A DNA stretch of 49,489 bases from Mycobacterium sp. (GTDB lineage: Bacteria; Actinomycetota; Actinomycetes; Mycobacteriales; Mycobacteriaceae), in the NCBI GenBank assembly GCA_025963385.1, contig JAOPUT010000109.1, forward strand, positions 1 to 49,489. The letters run 5' to 3'. Under the pieces are notes generated by a model, which saw nothing but the letters and a program-made list of their open reading frames with translations, ran no database searches and was not told the origin of the DNA. A program made the position numbers and the translations under genes. This document shows, piece after piece, positions 28,399 through 36,572 of this stretch; position 1 is the first letter of the stretch; each line of letters opens with the position of its first letter.

Positions 28399-29652
28399 GT
28401 CCCGCAAACGTCTCGACAAATAACCGGCCACGGCGGGATCGGCGGTGAGGGCGATGGCGCTGCGGTACGCCGCGGCGGCTTCGTGGTTCCGTCCGGCCGT
28501 CGCGAGGAGGTGCGCCCTGACCGCCAGGGCCGGCTGGAAGCGGACGGCGTCGAGGTCGTCCAGGCTGCGCAGTCCCGCGTCCGGGCCGTCGATCTCACCG
28601 TCGAGCGCGGCAAGCGCCACCCGGGCGCCCAGCGACGGCGCCCCCGAGACCAGTGCCCGGTACAGCGTCCGCAGCGTCACCGGGTCGACCGGCGGGCCGA
28701 ACGCCCGACGGGAATGGGCGGACTGTATGGCCGCCTCGTACTGGAACCGGCCGGGACGACCCTGGCCGTGCGCCCGCATCAGCAGTTCTTCGCCGCGGGT
28801 GAGCAGTTCGCGATCCCACCCAGACGGATCCTGCTCGTCGAGCGGGACGAAGCATCCGTCGGCGTCGCGTCGGGCCTGCCGTCGCGCCTCCGAAAGGCAG
28901 ACCAGCGCCGCGAGCCCGAGCACCTCGGGTTCGTCGGGCACCAACTCGGCGAGGATCAGCGCCAGGTGCAACGCCTCGGCGGCGAGCGAGTCGACCGCCG
29001 CGCCGCCGGGCTCGACCTCCCAGTCGATCGCGTAGGCCCCGTACACCGCCTCCAGCACCGCAGGCAGGCGATCGGCGAGCTGCTCGCGCTGCGGCACCAC
29101 GAACGGGATCCCGGCGTCGCGGATCCTCCGCTTGGCCCTGACCAGGCGCTGCGCCATCGCCGCAGGTTCGACGGCGTACGCCTCGGCGATCGCCGCGGAA
29201 TCCACGCCGAGCACCGTCTGCAGCATCAACGGTGTCCGCACCGCGGCGCCGATCGCGGGATGGGCGCACACCAGCATGAGCTCCAGACGACGATCGGGGA
29301 GGTCCGACACCGCTTCGAGGTCCGACACCGCTTTGTCCCCCTCGGCTGATCCCCTTGCTTCCCAAGCTGATTCGTCGAGGGGTGCGCTCAACCGGTAGCC
29401 CGAGGACTTCCACAGATCACGCAGGCGGTTGCGCGCCACCACGAGGAGCCACGCCTCCGGGTTGGCTGGTATGCCGTCGGACTCCCACCGGGTCAGTGCC
29501 CGCTCGAACGCGTCGGCGAGCGCATCCTCGGCTGCCGCGATGTCGCGACCCGGCGCCGCCAGGATGGCCAGTAGTCGGCCGTAGGAGTCGCGGATGACCG
29601 CGGCGACGGCCGATGCCACCCGCGACCGGTCGGCACTCAGGGGTGGTACCAC
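28387..29652 (-). CDS. ECF42-type RNA polymerase sigma factor with C-terminal extension
   Basis: Residues about 10-165 contain the ECF sigma2 and sigma4 regions (GRDIAAAEDALADAFERALTRWESDGIPANPEAWLLVVARNRLRDLWK, then AIGAAVRTPLMLQTVLGVDSAAIAEAYAVEPAAMAQRLVRAKRRIRDAGI). About 250 further residues (DUF6596 and a TPR-like end with EAAAAYRSAIALTADPAVAGYL) form the long extension that marks the ECF42 group. No anti-sigma factor is adjacent. Instead a DGPF/YCII protein is directly upstream and overlaps by 16 bp, the typical ECF42 partner. The GTG at 29652 is a reasonable start; the frame remains open to 29733, inside the partner gene. Confidence 0.88.
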   Translation of the reverse strand: MVPPLSADRSRVASAVAAVIRDSYGRLLAILAAPGRDIAAAEDALADAFERALTRWESDGIPANPEAWLLVVARNRLRDLWKSSGYRLSAPLDESAWEARGSAEGDKAVSDLEAVSDLPDRRLELMLVCAHPAIGAAVRTPLMLQTVLGVDSAAIAEAYAVEPAAMAQRLVRAKRRIRDAGIPFVVPQREQLADRLPAVLEAVYGAYAIDWEVEPGGAAVDSLAAEALHLALILAELVPDEPEVLGLAALVCLSEARRQARRDADGCFVPLDEQDPSGWDRELLTRGEELLMRAHGQGRPGRFQYEAAIQSAHSRRAFGPPVDPVTLRTLYRALVSGAPSLGARVALAALDGEIDGPDAGLRSLDDLDAVRFQPALAVRAHLLATAGRNHEAAAAYRSAIALTADPAVAGYLSRRLRDVNI

Positions 29653-30014
29653 CCGCGGTCCGCGGCGTACGTCCGCTCCACCGGCCGAATCTCGATCACT
29701 CCCCAGCCGTTCGCCGGGTTTCGTCGTGCCCACGTCAGTGCCTCGTCCAGGTCGGGGACGTCGATCACGAAGATGCCACCCAACTTCTCCTTGGTGTCGG
29801 CGAACGGCCCATCCTGGACCTCGGGGGCGCCGTTGCGCGCCGTCACCGTGGTGGTGGTCGCGACGGGACCCAACACCTCGGTGGTGATGAGGACACCGGC
29901 GGCGGACAGGTCGTCGGCGTACGCGGCGAAGGCCGCCATCGCAGGCGCCATGTCCTCGTCGGTCAGGCCGACCGACGGTCCCTCTTCGTAGTGCATCAAC
30001 AGGCAGTAGCGCAT
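29637..30014 (-). CDS. YCII-family DGPF protein, partner of the ECF42 sigma factor
   Basis: This 125-residue ferredoxin-like-fold protein has the defining DGPF motif in EVQDGPFADTKEKLGG. It begins MRYCLLMHYEEGP, with the ATG at 30014 behind a GAGGA purine stretch. YCII/DGPF proteins neighbour ECF42 sigma factors across actinobacteria and are thought to be their targets or accessory factors; the biochemical role is not settled. Here the DGPF gene precedes the sigma gene and overlaps it by 16 bp, so both come from one message. The YCII active-site His/Asp pair is not clearly conserved. Confidence 0.87.
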   Translation of the reverse strand: MRYCLLMHYEEGPSVGLTDEDMAPAMAAFAAYADDLSAAGVLITTEVLGPVATTTTVTARNGAPEVQDGPFADTKEKLGGIFVIDVPDLDEALTWARRNPANGWGVIEIRPVERTYAADRGWYHP

Positions 30015-30060
30015 GGAGCCGTCCTCACGTCGTCTGGTCGCAAGCCCACCGTCGAGCTTG

Positions 30061-31011
30061 TCACCGTGATGACGATCCGGGTGCCGCCGTTTCGACACCT
30101 TCCGCCAGCGCGGGGGACGACTTCTTCCGGATTGAGCCCAGCGTCATCACGGCCAGTGCCACCCAGATCAACGCGAAGCCGATCCACCGGCCCACCGGCA
30201 TCGGCTCGTGCCCGACAAGGACCCCCCACGCCATCTGCAGCGCGGGATTCAGGTAGAACAGCAGGCCCATCGTGACCAGCGGGAGTCGTTGCGCGCCTGC
30301 GGCGAAGAGCAGCAGTGGCACCGCGGTGATCGGCCCTGCCAGGAGCAGCAGCACGGTGTGCCAGCCGCCGTACCCGACGAAGTGCCCGTGGCCAAGCACC
30401 TGCAAGGTGATCAGATACCCACCGGCCAACGGCAGCGCCAGGAACGTCTCGACGGCGACGCTCACCCGAGGGTCGGCGTCGACCACCTTCTTGACCAGCC
30501 CGTACACCGCGAATGAAACGGCGAGACCAACCGCGACGTACGGCGGCGCGCCCACCTCCGCCGTCAGCACCACCACCGCGATCACCGCGAGCACCAGCGC
30601 GATCAGCTGCCATCGTCCGATGCGCTCGCGGAACACCACGACACCGAGCGCGACCGTGACGAGGGGGTTGATGAAGTACCCCAGCGCCGCATCGACGACG
30701 TGGCCGTTGGTCGCAGCCCAGATGTAGATGCCCCAGTTGATCGAGATCAGCGCCGAGGCCGCCAGCAGCAGAAGCCAGGTGCGGGCGCTGAGCCTGCGAA
30801 GATCCCCGAGACGCCGCGCCACGACGAGCACCAGGAAGAGGCACGCCGCACTCCAGACGATGCGATGTGCCAACACCTCGATCGAACCGGCGGGCAGCAG
30901 CAGGGGGAAGAACCCGGGGCACAGACCCCACCAGGTGAAGGCGCCGACTCCGAACAGCACGCCGGAGCGACGGCGCGATTCGGTTGCGGTCCCGGCCGCC
31001 TGCGCCGTCAC
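30061..31011 (-). CDS. rarD: EamA-family transporter RarD
   Basis: The 316-residue polytopic protein has ten predicted TM helices in two EamA halves. It starts with the RarD hallmark [23 protein letters not shown] and later shows [33 protein letters not shown] and [17 protein letters not shown]. RarD proteins are putative drug/metabolite exporters whose substrate is not established. The start at GTG 31011 overlaps the upstream rluD-type stop in GTGA, so the pair is co-translated, although the functions appear unrelated. It ends 46 bp before the DGPF gene. Confidence 0.88.
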   Translation of the reverse strand: MTAQAAGTATESRRRSGVLFGVGAFTWWGLCPGFFPLLLPAGSIEVLAHRIVWSAACLFLVLVVARRLGDLRRLSARTWLLLLAASALISINWGIYIWAATNGHVVDAALGYFINPLVTVALGVVVFRERIGRWQLIALVLAVIAVVVLTAEVGAPPYVAVGLAVSFAVYGLVKKVVDADPRVSVAVETFLALPLAGGYLITLQVLGHGHFVGYGGWHTVLLLLAGPITAVPLLLFAAGAQRLPLVTMGLLFYLNPALQMAWGVLVGHEPMPVGRWIGFALIWVALAVMTLGSIRKKSSPALAEGVETAAPGSSSR

Positions 31012-31937
31012 GAGTCGTGGTGGCGCAGCACGTCCAGCGCATGTTGGAGGTCTGCCGGGTAGGGGCTGGTGATCTCGATTCGGCGGCCGTCGGCGGGATG
31101 GGCGAAGGCCAGGTACCGCGCATGCAACCACTGTCGTTCCAGCCCAAGCTTTTTCGCGAGGACGGGGTCGGCGCCATAGGTCAGGTCCCCGCAGCACGGA
31201 TGGTGCAGTGCCGAGAAGTGCACTCGGATCTGATGGGTGCGGCCGGTCTCGAGATGGACGTCGAGCAGGCTGGCCGCGACGAACGCCTCCACGGTGTCGT
31301 AGTGGGTGATGCTGTGCCTGCCGCCCTCGGAGACGGCGAACTTCCAGTCGTTGCTGCGATGGCGCCCGATGGGTGCGTCGATGGTGCCGCTCGACGGATC
31401 CGGGTGGCCCTGCACCAGCGCGTGGTACCGCTTGTCGACCGTGCGCTGCTTGAACGCACGCTTGAGCACGGTGTACGCCCGCTCGGAGATCGCCACCACC
31501 ATCACCCCCGACGTGCCGACGTCGAGACGCTGCACGATGCCCTTGCGTTCGTGCACGCCGGAGGTCGTGATCCGGAACCCCGCCGCGGCGAGCCCGCCCA
31601 ACACCGTCGGACCGGTCCAGCCGACCGAGGCGTGTGCGGCGACACCCGCGGGCTTGTCGACGGCGACGATGTCGTCATCGGCGTACAGAATCGACATCCC
31701 CTCGATGTCCACGGGCGGATTGTCCAGTGGCGCAGGCGGTTCCGGGAGACGCACCTCGAGCCAGGCACCGGAGACCAGGCGATCGGACTTGCTGACCGGA
31801 GCCCCGTCGAGGTCGACGCCGCCGTCCTCGGCCAGCGCTGCCGCCGCGGTCCTCGACAGGCCGAGCAGCCGCGCCAGGCCGGCGTCCACCCGCATGCCCG
31901 CGAGTCCCTCGGGAACCGGCATGGACCGGGTCGTCAT
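31008..31937 (-). CDS. RluD-type 23S rRNA pseudouridine synthase
   Basis: The 309-residue protein has an N-terminal S4 domain (about 10-70: [30 protein letters not shown]) and a catalytic domain. The domain motif is [15 protein letters not shown], whose Asp is the nucleophile of RluA/RluD-family enzymes. [24 protein letters not shown] is the second signature. RluD modifies helix 69 of 23S rRNA in other bacteria; the exact target here is inferred by family. The ATG at 31937 overlaps the lspA stop (TGATG), and the end overlaps rarD by four bases. lspA followed by rluD is a widely conserved pair. Confidence 0.92.
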   Translation of the reverse strand: MTTRSMPVPEGLAGMRVDAGLARLLGLSRTAAAALAEDGGVDLDGAPVSKSDRLVSGAWLEVRLPEPPAPLDNPPVDIEGMSILYADDDIVAVDKPAGVAAHASVGWTGPTVLGGLAAAGFRITTSGVHERKGIVQRLDVGTSGVMVVAISERAYTVLKRAFKQRTVDKRYHALVQGHPDPSSGTIDAPIGRHRSNDWKFAVSEGGRHSITHYDTVEAFVAASLLDVHLETGRTHQIRVHFSALHHPCCGDLTYGADPVLAKKLGLERQWLHARYLAFAHPADGRRIEITSPYPADLQHALDVLRHHDS

Positions 31938-32557
31938 CAATCCCGCTCGGTATCGGCTTCGGTTGCCTCCGTGGGCGCGGGTTCGACGGGCGCCTCGGCA
32001 CGCTCGGGCTGACGTCTGCCCTCGGCGTCGAAGTCGAACCCGAACAACGACAGCCCGACCAACAGGATCGCGCCGCCCACCACCGCCGGATCGGCGACGT
32101 TGAACACCGGCCACCACCCGATGGAGAGGAAGTCCACGACATGGCCGCGGAGCGGTCCCGGCGACCGGAAGAACCGGTCGACGAGGTTCCCGAGCGCGCC
32201 GCCCAGGATCATTCCGAGCCCGAGGGCCCACCATGGGGACACCAGCCGCCGCCCCATCCAGATGATGCCGATGACGACGCCGGTGGCGACCAGCGTCAGC
32301 ACCCACGTGTAACTGGTTCCCATCGAGAACGCGGCTCCGGAGTTGCGCACCAGGGTCCAGGTCACCGTGTCGCCGATGATGGACACCGGCTGCTGCGGCG
32401 TGAGCAGCTTGACGGCCAGCACCTTGGTCACGATGTCGAGGATCAGCACGACCCCCGCGACCGAGAGCAACAGGCGCAGTCGGCGCCGCTGCGGCGGCGG
32501 ATCGGTTTCGTCGCCCGCGGTGACGGGCTCTGCCGACCCCGTTGATTCGTCAGTCAC
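31937..32557 (-). CDS. lspA: Lipoprotein signal peptidase
   Basis: LspA removes the signal peptide of prolipoproteins after diacylglyceryl transfer, in the cytoplasmic membrane. The 206-residue protein has four TM helices. Conserved blocks are [26 protein letters not shown], the catalytic Asp in GHVVDF (D142) and the second catalytic Asp in [12 protein letters not shown] (D156). The N-terminal cytoplasmic tail and the C-terminal Glu/Pro-rich tail (about 178-206) are longer than in E. coli, as usual for mycobacteria. GTG 32557 is the chosen start. It is divergent from ansA with a 73-bp gap. Confidence 0.95.
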   Translation of the reverse strand: MTDESTGSAEPVTAGDETDPPPQRRRLRLLLSVAGVVLILDIVTKVLAVKLLTPQQPVSIIGDTVTWTLVRNSGAAFSMGTSYTWVLTLVATGVVIGIIWMGRRLVSPWWALGLGMILGGALGNLVDRFFRSPGPLRGHVVDFLSIGWWPVFNVADPAVVGGAILLVGLSLFGFDFDAEGRRQPERAEAPVEPAPTEATEADTERD

Positions 32558-32598
32558 TCGACCATCATCCCAAAGCGTCGATGGTGAACAATCGCCGC

Positions 32599-32634
32599 AT
32601 GAGCGAAGCTTGCGAGCGAGTCGTCCAGAAATGA
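32599..32634 (+). CDS. Possible 11-codon leader peptide upstream of ansA
   Basis: ATG 32599 opens [11 protein letters not shown] followed by TGA at 32632-32634, which overlaps the ansA ATG (32631) in ATGA. Very short overlapping upstream frames containing Cys are known in mycobacteria and can couple or regulate translation. No clear ribosome-binding site is visible before it. The similar string GAGCGAAGC...GAGCGAGTC also occurs as a dispersed short sequence in mycobacterial genomes, so chance is possible. Confidence 0.3.
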   Translation: MSEACERVVQK

Positions 32635-33566
32635 GCCGCGTCGTCGTCATCACCACCGGTGGCACCATCTCGACAAGCACCGGCAGCGACGGCGTGGCGC
32701 GCCCGACGCAGACTGGGAACGACCTGACCGCGGGCCTGACGACCGACGTCAGCGTGGACGTCGTCGACCTCATGGCGGTGGACAGTTCCCAGCTCACACC
32801 CATCGACTGGGACCGGATGGCGGCAGCCGTCGCCGCGGCGGCACTCGACGGCGCCGATGGCGTGGTGATCACCCACGGCACCGACACGATGGAGGAAACG
32901 GCGCTGTGGCTCGACCTCACCTACGCCGGCGAGATGCCCGTGGTGCTGACGGGAGCGATGCGAAGCGCCGATGCAGCGGACGCCGACGGACCCGCCAACC
33001 TGCGTGACGCACTGTCGCTGGCCGCCAACGTCGACGCCAAGCGGATCGGTGTGGCGGTGACCCTCGGTGGCGAGGTCTGGCAACCCTTGGGGCTGACCAA
33101 GACGGGAACGGGGTTCGTGGGCATCGGGATACCGCCCGCGGCCAGACAGCGGGCGGCGTTCGGCGAACTGAGCGCCGGTGACGCACCTCGGGTCGACGTC
33201 GTCGCCACCTATGCGGGCAGCGACGCAGTGGCCATCGACGCGTGCGTCGCCGCAGGTGCCGCGGGCATCGTGCTCGAGGCGATGGGCTCCGGCAATGCAG
33301 GCGCCGCCGTGATCAACGGAGTTCGGAGGGCGGTCGACGGCGGCGTCGAGGTGGTGCTGTCGACCCGGGTCCGTGGCGCGCGAGTCACGGTCGGGTATGG
33401 CCCCGGCCGGATGCTGGTCGACGCGGGCGCGGTGGTGGCCGAGCGGCTGGCGCCCCCGCAGGCGCGCGTGTTGCTGATGGCCGCGCTGGCGTCCGGCAGG
33501 CCCGTCGCCGACGTCTTCGACGCCTACGGCGCACCCTCGTCGCTGGCGGCCAGCCCGTCGACGTAG
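32631..33566 (+). CDS. ansA: L-asparaginase
   Basis: This type I/II asparaginase-family protein of 311 residues hydrolyses asparagine to aspartate and ammonia. The two catalytic threonine regions are [11 protein letters not shown] (about residues 5-15) and [13 protein letters not shown] (about 81-93), and the Asp of the second triad lies in the same motif. [16 protein letters not shown] is the substrate-binding segment. No signal peptide is visible, so a cytosolic location is likely. The last 43 bp overlap the convergent dinB end. In mycobacteria this enzyme supports use of asparagine as a nitrogen source and pH defence (established knowledge). Confidence 0.94.
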   Translation: MSRVVVITTGGTISTSTGSDGVARPTQTGNDLTAGLTTDVSVDVVDLMAVDSSQLTPIDWDRMAAAVAAAALDGADGVVITHGTDTMEETALWLDLTYAGEMPVVLTGAMRSADAADADGPANLRDALSLAANVDAKRIGVAVTLGGEVWQPLGLTKTGTGFVGIGIPPAARQRAAFGELSAGDAPRVDVVATYAGSDAVAIDACVAAGAAGIVLEAMGSGNAGAAVINGVRRAVDGGVEVVLSTRVRGARVTVGYGPGRMLVDAGAVVAERLAPPQARVLLMAALASGRPVADVFDAYGAPSSLAASPST

Positions 33567-34888
33567 TCCGGCCAGTCCAGGCTGTCGACCGGATTGGCGC
33601 GCGTGACGTCGGGATCGTCGTGGCGCAGGGTGCGGGCCTGGCCGGGTCCGCTGGCGCGAGTCTCGAACCGCACGGTCATCACGCCGTGCCCGGCGCCCTG
33701 CACCCACCCGTGTCCCAGACTCGTGTGGACGACGTCGTCCCCGATGCGCCACGCCGCAACCGGTTCGTCGGGAGCCACGACGGGTTCGACCTGATGGCTG
33801 TCGGACGCCTCGAGCGTCTGGTCCAGGTCGGGGAACAGTGATTCCTGCAGCACGTCGGAGAGCCCCGAGAAGCCCACGCCGAGCAATCGGACGGGCCCGA
33901 TCTCGATGGGATCGAGCAGCAACCTGCGTGCCGTGCCGATCAGCGTTGCCGCGTCGGCCGTGGCGTAGGGCAGCGTCGCCGACCGCGTCAGCGTGCTCAT
34001 GTCCGACTTCTTGAGCTTCACCGTGACCGTGCGTGCGCCACGGCCGTCGCGCTCCAGGCGCTGGTGCGCGTGCTCGCCGATCGGGCCCGTCGCGTCACGC
34101 AACTGATCCAGTGTCCGCAGATCCTCCGCGAAGGTCGATTCGGCACTGATCTGCTTGGCGCCCAACCGTTCTGCCACCGGACGCTCGTCGATGCCCTGCG
34201 CCAGCAGGTGCAGCGCGGGCCCCAGGGTCGCACCGAGGATGTCGGCCACCTCCGATCCGCTGAGCGCAGCCAGGGTGCCTACCGTGTCGATACCCAGGCG
34301 ATGCAGCTTCTCCTCGGCCACCGGTCCGATCCCCCACAGGCGCCGCACCGGCAGCCCGGCCAGCAGCGTGCGTTCCTCGTCGCGTCGGATGACGCGGACG
34401 CCGTCGGGCTTGGCCAGGCCCGAGGCGATCTTGGCGAGCTGCTTGCCCGAGCCGGCGCCGACCGAGGCGATCAGACCGGTCTCGCGGCGAATCCGGGCCC
34501 GCAGCTCCTCGCAGAACCGCACGACGTCGTCGCCGCTCGCGCCCGCGAGTTCGGTCGGCTCTCCGAACGCCTCGTCGAACGACAGCTGCTCGAGGACGGG
34601 AACCACGGAGCGGACCGTGTCGAGCACCCGTCGGCTGGCCACTCCGTAGACGACGCCGCGCGGCGGCAGCACGACGGCGGAGGCGCCGACCATCCGACGC
34701 GCCTGATGCATCGGCATCGCCGAGCGCGCGCCGAAGATCCGCGACTCGTAGCTCGCACCCGCGACGACACCCCGGCCGCCGAGTCCACCGACCAGAACCG
34801 GTCGCCCGCGCAGGGTGGGCCGCGTCAACTGCTCGACCGAGGCGAAGAACGCGTCCATGTCGAAGTGCAGGACCCAACGTCCCTCCAT
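33524..34888 (-). CDS. dinB: Y-family DNA polymerase IV (DinB1/DinX)
   Basis: The 454-residue translesion polymerase starts [20 protein letters not shown] with the first catalytic Asp residues. [10 protein letters not shown] carries the second acidic pair, and the [17 protein letters not shown] finger segment is typical. A HhH region ([26 protein letters not shown]) and a little-finger domain follow. QESLFPDL near residue 345 is a beta-clamp binding peptide, which distinguishes DinB1 from the clamp-less DinB2. A TAGCAT hexamer (minus, 34896-34901) lies seven bases before the ATG, indicating leaderless mRNA. No full SOS box is visible. Confidence 0.94.
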   Translation of the reverse strand: MEGRWVLHFDMDAFFASVEQLTRPTLRGRPVLVGGLGGRGVVAGASYESRIFGARSAMPMHQARRMVGASAVVLPPRGVVYGVASRRVLDTVRSVVPVLEQLSFDEAFGEPTELAGASGDDVVRFCEELRARIRRETGLIASVGAGSGKQLAKIASGLAKPDGVRVIRRDEERTLLAGLPVRRLWGIGPVAEEKLHRLGIDTVGTLAALSGSEVADILGATLGPALHLLAQGIDERPVAERLGAKQISAESTFAEDLRTLDQLRDATGPIGEHAHQRLERDGRGARTVTVKLKKSDMSTLTRSATLPYATADAATLIGTARRLLLDPIEIGPVRLLGVGFSGLSDVLQESLFPDLDQTLEASDSHQVEPVVAPDEPVAAWRIGDDVVHTSLGHGWVQGAGHGVMTVRFETRASGPGQARTLRHDDPDVTRANPVDSLDWPDYVDGLAASDEGAP

Positions 34889-34895
34889 GAAGGCG

Positions 34896-34913
34896 ATGCT
34901 AGGGCGCTAGCCT
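34896..34913. promoter_or_regulatory. Divergent -10 elements for dinB and the S4-domain gene
   Basis: TAGCAT on the minus strand (34901-34896) stands seven bases before the dinB ATG at 34888. TAGCCT on the + strand (34908-34913) stands seven bases before the S4-gene ATG at 34921. Both transcripts would be leaderless. The two starts are only 32 bp apart, so their promoters must compete or share upstream sequence. Confidence 0.55.
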
Positions 34914-34920
34914 GACGAAC

Positions 34921-35136
34921 ATGGCTCACGACGTGCCGATAGCCGACGAGTCGATCCGGTTGGGCCAGTTCCTGAAGCTGGCCTCGCTGCTCGACAGCGG
35001 CTCGGATGCCAAGGCGGCGATCCTCGCGGGGACCGTCACCGTAAACGGCGAGGTCGAGTTGCGCCGCGGACGCCAGCTCCGCGCCGGCGACACGGTGTCC
35101 GTCGGTACCGCGTCGGCTCGGGTCGCAACGGCCTGA
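34921..35136 (+). CDS. Small S4-domain RNA-binding protein (YaaA/RqcP-like)
   Basis: The 71-residue protein is almost entirely one S4 domain: IRLGQFLKLASLLDSGSDAKAAILAGTVTVNGEVELRRGRQLRAGDTVSVG. The basic loop (RRGRQLRAGD) would contact RNA. Related single-S4 proteins act on stalled ribosomes or rRNA, but no specific role can be read here. A TAGCCT hexamer seven bases upstream of the ATG gives a leaderless prediction. It is divergent from dinB. Confidence 0.85.
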   Translation: MAHDVPIADESIRLGQFLKLASLLDSGSDAKAAILAGTVTVNGEVELRRGRQLRAGDTVSVGTASARVATA

Positions 35137-35213
35137 CCGGCGGTTGCTGGCCCGCGGGAAACATTCGATTCGAACGAATTCCGACAGCGATGTGCACATC
35201 CCGGGGAATTGTC

Positions 35214-35219
35214 TACACT
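35214..35219 (+). promoter_or_regulatory. -10 element of the exported Pro/Gly-rich protein gene
   Basis: TACACT fits TANNNT and lies 44 bp before the ATG at 35264, giving a 5' leader of about 38 nt with a GAGGG ribosome-binding site near 35253. The preceding GGGGAATT may belong to an alternative-sigma -35, which is uncertain. Confidence 0.4.
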
Positions 35220-35263
35220 CATTGTGATTCGTTCTTTGCGCGCTAATCTTCCGAGGGATTTTC

Positions 35264-35824
35264 ATGACCGTTCGTATAAGGCAAGCGCTGTTCACCTTGG
35301 TGTCCGGTTCCGCCCTGACCATTGCTCCGTTCGCCTGCGCGACGGTCCTGGTCCCCGCCGTCGGTCACGCCGACCAGGGCTCCGAGACCGACCAGGCCGA
35401 CCAGCAGCGTAGCGGTGACGAGAAGACCCTCAGTTGCCCTGACGGCACCGTCGTCGACGACCAGAATCACCAGTGCGTCGACCTCGTCTCCGGCATCAGC
35501 AAGCAGTTGATGGCGTTGCCACCGCCCCCCTCGTTGGCAGGTGGCGGTGGCGGTGGACTTGGATTGCCAGGCGGTATCCCGTCTCTCGGCACCGTGAATC
35601 TGCCTGACATCGTGCTTCCCAGCGTCGGACTCGGCCTGGTTCCCAACCTGAACGTTGCGCTGCAGCCTCAGATCGGTGGGCTCGCCGCGCCTGCGGTAGC
35701 GGCGGCCGCGGTGCCCGCCGTAGCAGCAGCGCTTCCCTCGCCACAGGCGATCAACCCCTTGAACCCGTTGGGGCTCCCGCCGCCACCGTCGATCAATCCG
35801 TTGAATCCCCTCGGACTTCCCTGA
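35264..35824 (+). CDS. Exported proline/glycine-rich protein with C-terminal INPLNPLGLP repeats
   Basis: The 186-residue protein has a signal peptide of about 36 residues: MTVRIRQ, then a hydrophobic core, with cleavage expected after VGHA. A small domain with two Cys follows (SCPDGTVVDDQNHQC, about 57-71), probably a disulfide. It continues with a Pro/Gly-rich low-complexity region (LPPPPSLAGGGGGGLGLPGG), an Ala-rich stretch, and two copies of INPLNPLGLP joined by PPPPS at the C-terminus. No enzyme motif is present. This suggests a cell-wall-associated or secreted structural protein. The upstream and downstream intergenic DNA (127 and 189 bp) is less GC-rich than the genes and shares an 11-bp direct repeat. 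Confidence 0.8.
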   Translation: MTVRIRQALFTLVSGSALTIAPFACATVLVPAVGHADQGSETDQADQQRSGDEKTLSCPDGTVVDDQNHQCVDLVSGISKQLMALPPPPSLAGGGGGGLGLPGGIPSLGTVNLPDIVLPSVGLGLVPNLNVALQPQIGGLAAPAVAAAAVPAVAAALPSPQAINPLNPLGLPPPPSINPLNPLGLP

Positions 35825-36013
35825 CCGGTAGCCCGTTCGGCATAGATGTCGCCAACGCGGCGGCGAGTTAATCGTGCACCGTGTCATTCGATTCGCTGAG
35901 CAGTGAATAGTGCAATTGTTCGTCGCTTGGCGAAATGGTGATTTGTTAGCGGAATCTGCGCCGCTGCGTGCATTTCCCAGTGCCCTGCCATTCACAGGAA
36001 AGCTGCCCGCTCC

Positions 36014-36520
36014 GTGCCTCGCTCGATGAACCTGTCTGCGGAGTCCCCACACTCACTCGACCGGATCCGGTCGGCGTTCGACGACGAGAGCTACTGGCTG
36101 GCCAGGCTCGGCGCCTTCGAAGCGGGCTCCCCGACCCTGGACTCCCTCACCACCGACGGTGAAGGCCGGACGAACGTGTCGATGACGATGCGCTTCGGCG
36201 GCGACCAGTTGCCCGATCCGCTTCAACGGCTACGGCTGGCCAGTCTCGAGATCGTTCAGTCCGAGCAATGGTCCACCATTGAGGACGGCAAGCTCCGCGG
36301 CGAGATCAGCATCAACGCGCCAAGGACGCCGATGTCCGGGGAGGGTTCTGTACACCTGAGCCCGATCGACACCGGTACCCGACTGACGGGTACGGCCACC
36401 GTCAAGGTCAACGTGCCGATCATCGGCGGTCCGATCGCCCGGTTCATCGCGGGCCTGCTCGCCAACGGGATCGTCGACATCGTCCGCGTCACGGATTCGT
36501 GGTTGTCCGAGAACTCCTGA
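36014..36520 (+). CDS. DUF2505 family protein
   Basis: The 168-residue protein begins MPRSMNLSAESPHSLDRIRSAFDDESYWLARL, the characteristic N-terminus of actinobacterial DUF2505 proteins, which are predicted to adopt an SRPBCC/START-like lipid-binding fold. The C-terminus ends in a hydrophobic helix (IGGPIARFIAGLLANGIVDIVRVTDSWL), as in other members. The function is unknown. GTG 36014 is chosen because it restores the family N-terminus and follows a CAGGAAAG ribosome-binding site. It precedes the condensation-superfamily gene by 52 bp on the same strand. Confidence 0.84.
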   Translation: MPRSMNLSAESPHSLDRIRSAFDDESYWLARLGAFEAGSPTLDSLTTDGEGRTNVSMTMRFGGDQLPDPLQRLRLASLEIVQSEQWSTIEDGKLRGEISINAPRTPMSGEGSVHLSPIDTGTRLTGTATVKVNVPIIGGPIARFIAGLLANGIVDIVRVTDSWLSENS

Positions 36521-36572
36521 AACACGCCCTCTGCACGTTGGTGCGTTGTGGCGCAACACATACCATGTGCGG

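Larger units (their letters stand above)
35162..35895. repeat. 11-bp direct repeat flanking the exported protein gene
   Basis: CATTCGATTCG occurs at 35162-35172 and again at 35885-35895, one copy on each side of the exported-protein gene. There are no terminal inverted repeats or transposase remnants. It may be chance or the trace of an insertion of the intervening 0.7 kb. Confidence 0.3.

Noticed and set aside
34921..35136. S4 gene as a truncated pseudouridine synthase
   Set aside because: The protein is a complete single S4 domain with its own -10 element, start and stop, and there is no catalytic remnant downstream.
35170..35185. Possible SOS box before the exported protein gene
   Set aside because: Only one half (TCGAAC) fits the mycobacterial pattern; the other half does not, and no repair gene follows on that strand.
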